Assembly: GCA_030549495.1 (NCBI GenBank)
Contig: JAUIRK010000046.1
Location: forward strand, 558,001-622,000
Reading direction: 5' to 3'
DNA: 64,000 nucleotides
Source: Nectonema munidae
Taxonomy: Eukaryota > Nematomorpha > Nectonematoida > Nectonematidae
Part shown: positions 55,950 to 64,000 of the stretch, in pieces
Layout of the letters: each line of letters opens with the position of its first letter
How positions within the stretch are numbered: the stretch's first letter is position 1
Position numbers and translations under genes: made by a program
The notes under the pieces: generated by a model
The model's database searches: none
What the model was told of the DNA's origin: nothing
The model's input: the letters and a program-made list of their open reading frames with translations, nothing else

Positions 55950-57370
55950 AAAGCTTTTTGAAAGACTTTCAAAAATTAGGATATATTTAATAATTTTAAC
56001 TTATAAACTGCCACAAAATATTTAAGTTTTTTTTCATAAATAACTTATCCTACGCCTAACTCAACTTTTAGAAGAAACTGCAATAATCTAGCTTAATGAA
56101 ATACCAAAGCAAGACTTAAAATAGCAAATCAAATTTAATTAGTCAGAAAAAAGAAGCTTAACATCGTGAGCACATAACCGTTTTTGATAAAATAAAAAAG
56201 ACATAAATTCTAGCTTTTTTATCTAAAGTCAAAAAGAAAGGTACATAGAAGTGTTTTCATCCTAGGGGCACGATTACGCTGCTCGTCTTCTTCAACTATG
56301 AGGAAAGAAGATTTGATGCTTTGCATGTAGAAGTGCGTTTCTTAAAAATTATTCACAAGATATCAGAAATCCTTTTGCGATCCACTCAAAATTTTGTGCA
56401 CTGAATTGCCTCAAAACTCAGTAAATAATGACACTTTCAAAAAAATTTCATTCTTATTCATGAGTTTTAGATTCAACGTATGAGACTATGGGTGAAGTTT
56501 TAAATATAGGGAACACGAGATTTTATCATAACACCAAAATTTGCGTCACGACTCTTGTTTAAGAAGCACAAAGTGCTAGATTATCTCCCAGCGTAGGTCT
56601 ACAGAAGATATTCTTCCTACTAAAACACAAATTAAAAGGGTTTTTCATCACCTACAATCGAATATCAATTTACCCCTATTTTTTATTTTCATCGAAAATT
56701 TGGTTTGAAGATGCCGAGTAAAACTGAAAACTTGAAATTGATGCAGATATTTTTCAAAAAAAAGCGAACATATTAGATATCCATCGGGGTGGAGTAGTAA
56801 GATTGAAGTTTACTACGTTTATTGATATTGAATGTTCGGAATTGTGTGACAAGCATGATGATAAGGAAGGAGGTCATTGAGCAAAAACTAAATTTTATAA
56901 GAAAAACTGTTCTTATGCAACTAAAATATTTAAATAATTTACTTTAATAATAACAAAAATTTATAATATATCTTAAATATATTTTCCAGTTATTTGCATC
57001 TTCCAACTGCTGATCAAGCGGGTATTTGATTTTTTTTTCGCTATTAATTTTGTATTCAAATCATCTTTAATAAATTTTAGCGATCCATGAAAAATCTTTG
57101 CTAGTGGTTTGACCCATTAGTCAAAAAAGTTAGGAACACTGATCTAGACCACCTTCCTTATCCACGCCCTTATTTAGTGTATTTTTGTTTACACGTTTAT
57201 AAAAAAGTTGTTAACATGGTAAACAAATTATGATGGAATAGACTTTATTAATAAATTAAAATATAGTGAGACATCAAATTGCGAAAGAAATCACGACAAA
57301 TACAAAAATCACATTTTGAAGAGTGCATAGTCTAAATTAAATTCTTTGGCATTGCTTCCTAACAATAAAG
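55950..57370. other. No supported gene
   Basis: A/T-rich. CAGTGTTCCTAACTTTTTTG read from 57139 downward resembles a hAT end without a partner. The AATAAA of the AP-1 sigma gene is at 57379-57384 (minus strand). Confidence 0.4.
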
Positions 57371-57450
57371 AAGAAGAGTTTATTGAGAGGAGTGTGCTGA
57401 AAAGGGGACCTACAAATAGGATTTTAATCGTTTGATAATAATAATAAACG

Positions 57451-60400
57451 CTATATGAGTCCCAATTCCTTCAGAGTTTCATCAAGTTTTTCATCCTAAA
57501 CAAAATAGTATAGATTATTATTATTCATGTTAAAACTTTTGTTTCAAATGCATCTAATGCACCGAATCTTACGTCTTTTAAGTAACGTACCGTACCTCTT
57601 TAAAAATTCAACTGAAATTTTGGACCGCCTTAGTAAAAAAGGCACACAATCTTAGCATTGCTTGCAATTTAGGTTCTCTTTAAATAGATCGGTTTTACCG
57701 TTATATTACGAGCAAGCCGGGGTCTAGCAGGACAGCACAGTTTTGAAAAAACCTATTTACTTTATTTTATATCTCCACTGTGTTCTATTTTGCTCTTTTC
57801 CTATTTTAAATCTGTTTCCATTGTTATTTTCCACTATCTCTTTCCAACTAAGTTTCTAATTCAGTTTGTTTTAGTGCTCTTTGAAATAAAAACCATCAAC
57901 AGGAAGATTTTTATTATACGTTAGACAGAGTAATCGACTTGTCATTTTTCACATTTAATCGATTTTAATTTTGTGTTTGGATAGTAACAACTAACAAGGA
58001 CTTAAAATCAAGACACACAAAAGTAAGAAGTAATAAAGGAAATCACAACATTCATAGTTTGGTTTGCCAAACGAGGGTAAGCTTGTAATAATACACACTA
58101 AAAATTTTTTAAGCTCTCCGTATTAAACTGAATTTTTAGCATTTCTCTTGTCCTAGGTCAATAGGATCATCTTTGACAGGGTCATTATCACTAATGCAGT
58201 CTATGTTGGGAAAAGAATTACGTATCCAACTTTCTACTGTAAGGTTATTTGAACAGAGGCAACCACTGAAAAAGTTATACAGAGTAATCAGATGTTTGTA
58301 GAATTCTGTCTGCAAAGATTTAGACAAGTCTTTGTCACTCTTAATCGCATGTTTTGATAGAACTACATCTAACATTGGAAAGTTTTCAGTTTTTTGTTTC
58401 CAACTTTCCTTTCCACAATGGTAGTTTAGTCAGAAAAGCTTGAAGTCTTTTTGAGGCATCTATAATGGTAACTCTAACGCCTTGAATGGCCAAAGTCATT
58501 TCATTTATATAACCAAAAATATCTGACAAATAGACTAAGATATGAATAAAGTTTTTACGCTCAAATTATTTTCAAAGTAAACATTCATTAATTTTTAAAA
58601 ATAGTGAAATTTCTAATTGTAGTTGAAATACATAATTGAAAATTCTTCCTCTTGAAGGAGAGTGAACTTCTGTGTGAAAAGAACTTAATATTCTGCCTCC
58701 ATTTCATAACAAAACTTTTTTGAAATATGATTGTTAACAGATTTAGATCTCAAGAAGTTTACAACTTTTATACAGATGGACGACAAATACTATTTGAGAA
58801 TCGGCGCCAAAGTGTTTGGCGCTAATGCATGTAGATGTAAAAGCACAGAGTCACGACAACACAAAGAGCTTCTCTTTGAATTAAAGCAATTCAACCATAT
58901 TTGTTGTCAAGTATTGCAGATGCGTATCTGTACACAAGGTGCCAAGATTTTTTCCAGTCAAAGTTTTGTTTAGCAAAAATATTATTTACTATTTCAAAAA
59001 TATCGATTGATTTAGCAGTCTTTAAAATTTATTGATTAACTAAAAATAAATTTTTTATGGTGCCAGCATGCATAAAATGAATAAAAATAAGAAACTGACT
59101 GCGATGAGAAACATCAGTTTTTCATCCAATTGCATACTGAACTTAAGTGGATGAAGCACTTACTCTAAGGAACACCGTTTATTTAAGTTTCTCTGATAGT
59201 ATGTAGATTTATTTTGATTGGCAATGGAATAAGAAACTTTGTAGGAAGCCTCATGAGATGGTTTTTGAGGTGCGCCGAATAAATTTTTTCTGAAATTTTG
59301 TTTTTTAAAACGAGCTTTTTTTTTTAATTTTATAAATATTATCCAAAGCATGTTCAGAATGAACAGACAAAAGATTCTCCTTTAGTTTTGTTCGTTTCAT
59401 GCTTCCATTAGCAAGAAGATTGGCACAAGAAAAACAAAGCGATTTTTGTGTCCATTCACATTCATAAACAATAAAATACACTCTCACGAGACGCTTACTT
59501 CAAATGCCTACTACGCATGCAAATTGCAATCGACGCGTCAACCAATAATTGTTTCAGTAAAAAGCATTCCCTATAAAATCAGTTTATTAAATTCATAGTA
59601 TAAAATAATGCACAAAAAAGTAGAATGCTTTTTACTTGTATGTAAGAATAGAAGATTTATTGTGGTGAATAAAACTATACACGTAGCATAGTTCTCATAA
59701 GCAATGATTAAAAGTATAATGCAGACCAAATTTTATAATAAAGGAAGTCGGAGGCGATTAATTTTGTTCCGACTACAGTGCCTTGGTTCAAACACAAATG
59801 ACCACAAAGTTATGGCAGTTCTTAGCTCAACTCGTCGACGTCACAAAGGTATCATCGGGGTCTAGTTTAGTTTAGTTTAGTTTGTAAGTTGGTTTGATAC
59901 GCCACTTCGGGATTTTTTTTCATTTTTTTTTCCATCGGGATGTAAAAGGGACTTTGATTCAAAAACTATCAGAAAAAAAGGCACCTGTCTCTAAAAGACT
60001 TGCTTTACTTTAATAACTTCATATCTTATGAGAATGTAAAATTTTTCATATTTTAATAATGATAGCGATGGAATACTCGAAATGTCAGTAGTGGTCTATG
60101 TATTGGGGGATTTTAATTTATGTCAATGTGTGTGAGAAAGATGCGTAGTCGTCGTCTATAATTAAAATTTTATCACAGGTTGGAGGATTTATGAAAATGT
60201 TTTAAATGGCAAGTTCTTAGGTGTTAAGAATAAATTATAGAAACAAAGGAACGAAAGAAATAAGCACAAAATGACATCATTCAAAATGGAAAGAGAGGTA
60301 AAAGATAGCAAACTTCTTGAATGGCGTCTTGATCTGTTATTGCTTTGATGAGAGATTTCTTGCTGGACTCTTGCAACTCACCACCCATCAATAACTCGTC

Positions 60401-60451
60401 CAGCACAAAATACGCTTTCTCAAAGTTGAAAATGATGTCAAGTTCGCACAC
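57451..60451 (-). CDS. AP1S: AP-1 clathrin adaptor sigma subunit, last two exons
   Basis: Two minus-strand exons. 60314-60451 (46 codons, phase 0) reads [40 protein letters not shown] and QDAIQE, diagnostic for the sigma-1 small chain, which stabilises the AP-1 complex in sorting at the trans-Golgi network and endosomes. 57451-57495 reads [14 protein letters not shown] and TAG, matching the family ending (..SVLEEIGL). AATAAA follows at 57379-57384. The acceptors (TCTTTGTAG; TTTTGTTTAG) are good; the donor after QE is weak (GTTTGC), and readthrough would give an alternative tail ([10 protein letters not shown]). The first ~100 codons lie on exons beyond 60451, probably outside the window. The 2.8-kb intron contains a hAT relic. 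Confidence 0.9.
58136..59487 (-). pseudogene. ZBED5-like hAT transposase remnant
   Basis: Pieces in hAT order on the minus strand. First a BED zinc finger ([20 protein letters not shown], then SVHSEH, with the first His lost). Next [20 protein letters not shown] at the start of the catalytic region, then [20 protein letters not shown], and [19 protein letters not shown]. They match the animal family of domesticated and free hAT proteins that includes ZBED5. Frames change and the middle is decayed, so it is dead. It lies in the AP-1 sigma intron on the same strand. Confidence 0.8.
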
Positions 60452-60459
60452 CTACAAAG

Positions 60460-63400
60460 AGAAAAAGGTTGATAATGGCTTCTTAATTCCTTATTAAAAT
60501 GGACGACAAGACACCATGCTATTTTATGTGTATAATAGTCAGTTGAAAAAAATTAATTATATTTTCAAAAACCAAAAATTCTTTTTTAGTAATGGCAAAG
60601 ATTAAGTAGCATGAGCTGTTGGTGGAAGTGTAGGGTATTTTTCGAGTCATCCTCGTTTAATTCTTCGTCAGAAAAGTTATGGACAAGTATTCTTCTCTTG
60701 GAGACAATACGGAATAGTGAAATGAAAGAGTACCCCTACTTTACGTTCATTATAGGGATTTAAATTCCCAAATCTACAATATATAACAATTTTTAAATAA
60801 AATTAATTTCAAACGCTACTCTAAAATCAATTCTCAGTTTTTTGATTTATTTTAAAAAAATATTTAAAAAATGCAAACCATAGAAATTTAAGATTGACAG
60901 AAAGAAAAGTTAAAATGCCCCTTAATAAAATTGCAAAGAAAGATTTGCCTGATAAAAAAAACTAAATCTAAGTTTTATAATTCCACCAAATTAAAACCCA
61001 GTGGCCTACGAAATGAAAACAAAGTGACGCAGGAACGTTTTTTACCAGGGGGTGAAAAATATGTAGATTATATTATCTTGAAAAAAAGTTCAATTATTAT
61101 TATTGAACTGCTCCAATCTACGTTCTTTTGTTTTGCTAAAAACTTTCATAAGTTTTTCGATCGTATTTTTTGCAAAGTACGTTTTATTTATGTGTATAAA
61201 CGCATAATGATTTAAACGGCGATGTGGCATTATAATACGATTCCATGTTTTCAAGCGTAAACAGTGCGCTAAAGTTTCTCTCGTTGGAAGTAGCGTTAAA
61301 ATTTATGGAATGGCTTAATTGATAGTCTGACTGAGTGATCTCCATTTTAAAAGATACTGTCTAATGATAAAGACAGTTCATCACTGGTATTGTAACGTCA
61401 GGCAAAAAACTTGATTTCTGGAGAAACTGTCTTTAAGTCAAAAATAAATACCAAGATTTGCCTCCTTTAGACGAAACATACCGAAATCATCATAAACTTA
61501 AATATAATATAAAGAGTGCAAAAACCCATTTTGCACCCTCAAAATTGGCTAGAGGATGCAACCTCACCCCCTATTCCAGGGGCTATGAAAGCAGAGAGGG
61601 ATGCTTGACTTGTGGGGCACAATTTATTTGTATTAATAATTCATTAATGAAAATGTGATAAAATATCAGTCTTTAAGAATAAGGGATGCTATAGTTCTCT
61701 TCATACTTCAAACTAAATACCTGCATTATTCAGTATTTGGAGAAATGAAGTGTTGGCACAACTTTTAAGGAGCGGCCAAATTAATTAGCATTCACTCCAG
61801 GCGGTACTACTTCTGCTTTATACGTACGCTACTAGGTTCGCGCACATTCCAAACATCCAGGGGCCGCCATATAAATTTGAGCATGGAACACAGTTTTAGC
61901 TATTAATCGTTTATTTTTATTTTATGCTTGGACTATCTTAGTGTTATCAGGGATGAGGAGCAGTAGGAAAATATCCAATTCCGACTCCTAGTACTTACAA
62001 AAATTCTACTCCGACTCCTGATCAGGAGCGGATCTAGAAGATAATAATTTACCACATGGCGATTTCATAATATTTCTTTAAATAAATTTCCCCTGAATTT
62101 TCTATCTGCAAAATCATTGTGAATGAAGATGCATAGAGTATTGCCTTGGAGTATTACTCTTTTTACACCTAGAACATTGACTCACATCATGTGACGGATG
62201 TGAAATACGACCTTTCTTTCACAAAGGGGAAACTAATTGTGATTGAACTATACACTGATGTCCTGAAAAATGGGCAGTGGAAGAGAGGGAGGGGGAGGGG
62301 GGTGATCGCAGTACATAATACTTAATAAATAACCCCCAACTTCGATGAAAGAAGCGCCATTCATATGCTTACATTTACATACATTAAAAAATACATACTC
62401 AAAAAAATTCGACTTCCAAATTTTATTAAATAAGGACTTGGATTCATAATCCCTTTAAAATGTCGGAATCTAACTGTGCAACCATGTTCTATATTGTTAG
62501 CGCTAACATTTGGATTAAAAAAATTGTTAACACTTTGGCTTACGATTCCAGAATTTTATTAGATAGCGATTACGACTACCCCTATACCTTTAAAAGATGC
62601 AACTCCACCCACTCCGACTCCATAAATATGATATTTTCATCATGATGATATTTTTACCTCATTCCATTTATCTGATTTCAGCTTTACGTTAACAAAATTC
62701 TGCAGTTCTCAGTTAAAAACAAAAGGTTCATTTATGGTTGCCACTGATTAAATTGATTTTTTAACTTTCTAAAATCAAAAAACAGATGAAATCAGAAAAT
62801 GACAAAGGTAATTTGAAAAATTATGAAGGAGAAATGTAAGAAAATATGCTTTAAGTTCAAGTTTTTGAAAACGAATCGCCTGCTTATCTTTTCAATGAAT
62901 TTTATATCCCAAAAAGACCATTTTTATTATTGGGATATGGGTGTCTTATTGCGCCTGAAAGCGTTATGAATGAATAGAGAGAAATAAAACGCACATTTGC
63001 GTTTAAAAGTCAACAAACACTCTCATACATCAAAAAAACGATTACAAGAAATCTGTCAAATGGACGTGTCGTAAAGCAAAAATGACCAAAATTTTAAAAG
63101 TAATACACAATTCGTAAGTTTCATAAAACGTGGTTACGTAAAACGAGGTATGCGTGTATTCATACAAATTAGAATGCCCGGAAGCAGAGGTGAAAAGTAA
63201 ATAATCATAAGTAGAAAAAATAAATCTACTTTCTCTACATTTAAAAGTGAAAACAAAAAGAAATGAGAAGAGTTTGTTTAATTGGGAGAAAATTGAGTGC
63301 TGATTCTTGAACTGATACCGTCTTTATAAATTAGAAATTAAGCTCAAATAATCATTTAACTTTGAAAATATTGAAAACATCTTTTTAAGGAAGTTAATTA

Positions 63401-63700
63401 TATTAAAAAAAAAGCAAGGGTTATTCATGCATTCATTTAAATCGAGAATAGGGAAATAACGCGTGCATATTAGATAAACATTTTCGACAATACTAAGTTT
63501 TTTTGAGTTTGCTTGAAATAATAATTATGCTTCACCAAGAATACTTGCCTTAAATTTATAAAACTATAAAAAAAAATGATAAAGTAGTTTTGAGAAATAT
63601 CGAAATAAAATTCTCTACCTAAAAAAATTCATGAAATTGAAAAAATATTCAAAAAAGAGGATGAGTATCCTTAAAATTTGAGAAAATTAATAAATTAAAA
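60460..63700. other. No supported gene
   Basis: Presumably intron of the AP-1 sigma gene. A/T-rich with short transposon-end-like words (CAGGAGCGGATCTAG at 62023; CAGGGGCCGCCATATA at 61858) and CCGACTCC-like hexamers (about 61980-62030 and 62590-62620). No exon I would defend. Confidence 0.4.
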
Positions 63701-63717
63701 AAAAAATTCCCAATCTA

Positions 63718-64000
63718 GTACAAGAAAGACTTTGCTTCAGCATTATTATTATTTGTTCTCGAAATTGTAATACTCTATTCAAAAATGAGGAAGCCATTGT
63801 ACCTCCGTGTGAGAAAGAAGAACAGAAAAATCAGCACCCATTTCTTCACAAATCATTTTAAAAACTCTTGAAGCTCTTTAGATAAGTTTTATAATCTTAA
63901 CAACGACCGTGAGTACTTGTTGAATTTCAAATGGTAGAGTTTTCATTGTCCTTCCTCAGAGAACAAGTACTCCTCCTTCAAAATTTCTTCAAGGTAGCGA
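63718..64000 (-). pseudogene. Second ZBED5-like hAT remnant (runs off the edge)
   Basis: On the minus strand from the window edge: QQVLTVVVKIIKLI, then ASRVFKMICEEMGADFSVLL and SHTEVQWLP, followed by RVLQFREQ in another frame. This is the conserved RXXLF..C.EMG.....LL.HT.V.WLS segment of the same hAT family. Stops (for example after IIKLI) show that it is dead. Confidence 0.75.

Noticed and set aside
60590-60760. Minus-strand open segment RILVHNFSDEELNEDDSKN
   Set aside because: Looks protein-like but does not match the AP-1 sigma exon expected upstream of 60451 and lacks a donor.
1-64000. CRISPR array, rRNA, bacterial-type operon, virus-derived genes
   Set aside because: None seen; short spaced repeats here are only pairs or transposon ends.

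Overview
The window is AT-rich animal nuclear DNA: genes are split by short GT-AG introns (53, 62, 65, 123, 133 and 144 nt in the models below), and most of the rest is transposon debris. A metazoan source is supported by a DHX34-type helicase, an AP-1 sigma gene, Tigger/pogo, hAT and piggyBac elements and RTE-type LINEs. The two U1 snRNA genes end in a GCG-TTCG-CGC stem-loop IV like that of arthropods, so an arthropod (perhaps a crustacean) is my best guess. The species is not proven.

Layout. 0-18 kb holds two convergent multi-exon genes: an unidentified six-exon gene on + (1453-5654) and a gene on - (17940-6679) with an RRM-like domain and a Ser/Arg-rich tail. The latter's 7.3-kb last intron carries a full-length degenerate Tigger and a diverged repeat pair. 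19-23 kb holds a hAT nested in a hAT, both with intact 8-bp target duplications, and three weak gene candidates. 25-26.8 kb is a 5'-truncated RTE-type LINE. 27.2-31.7 kb holds a fold-back MITE, two hAT MITEs and exons encoding CCHC zinc knuckles. 36.2-38.6 kb holds a tRNA-derived SINE and a second dead Tigger.

39.26-42.54 kb is the clearest gene: an uninterrupted 1094-codon DHX34 helicase (nonsense-mediated decay family). 43-45.1 kb is a cluster of SINE-like sequences around a tRNA-Asp(GTC) gene. 45.42-49.70 kb is a Tigger interrupted by a piggyBac. 50.82-51.62 kb holds two divergently oriented U1 snRNA genes, one with a changed 5'-splice-site recognition sequence. 52-57 kb has weak gene fragments, a LINE remnant and a recent duplication. 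57.45-60.45 kb carries the last two exons of AP-1 sigma, with a ZBED5-like hAT relic in the intron between them; another such relic runs off the right edge.

No operon-like logic links the genes. The common theme is RNA processing by coincidence (U1, RRM protein, DHX34) in a repeat-rich setting. I saw no CRISPR array, rRNA or virus. Exon models were read by eye from splice-site-like sequence and reading-frame phase. The strongest are DHX34, the AP-1 sigma exons, tRNA-Asp, the U1 pair and the transposons; several short models are speculative and carry low confidence.
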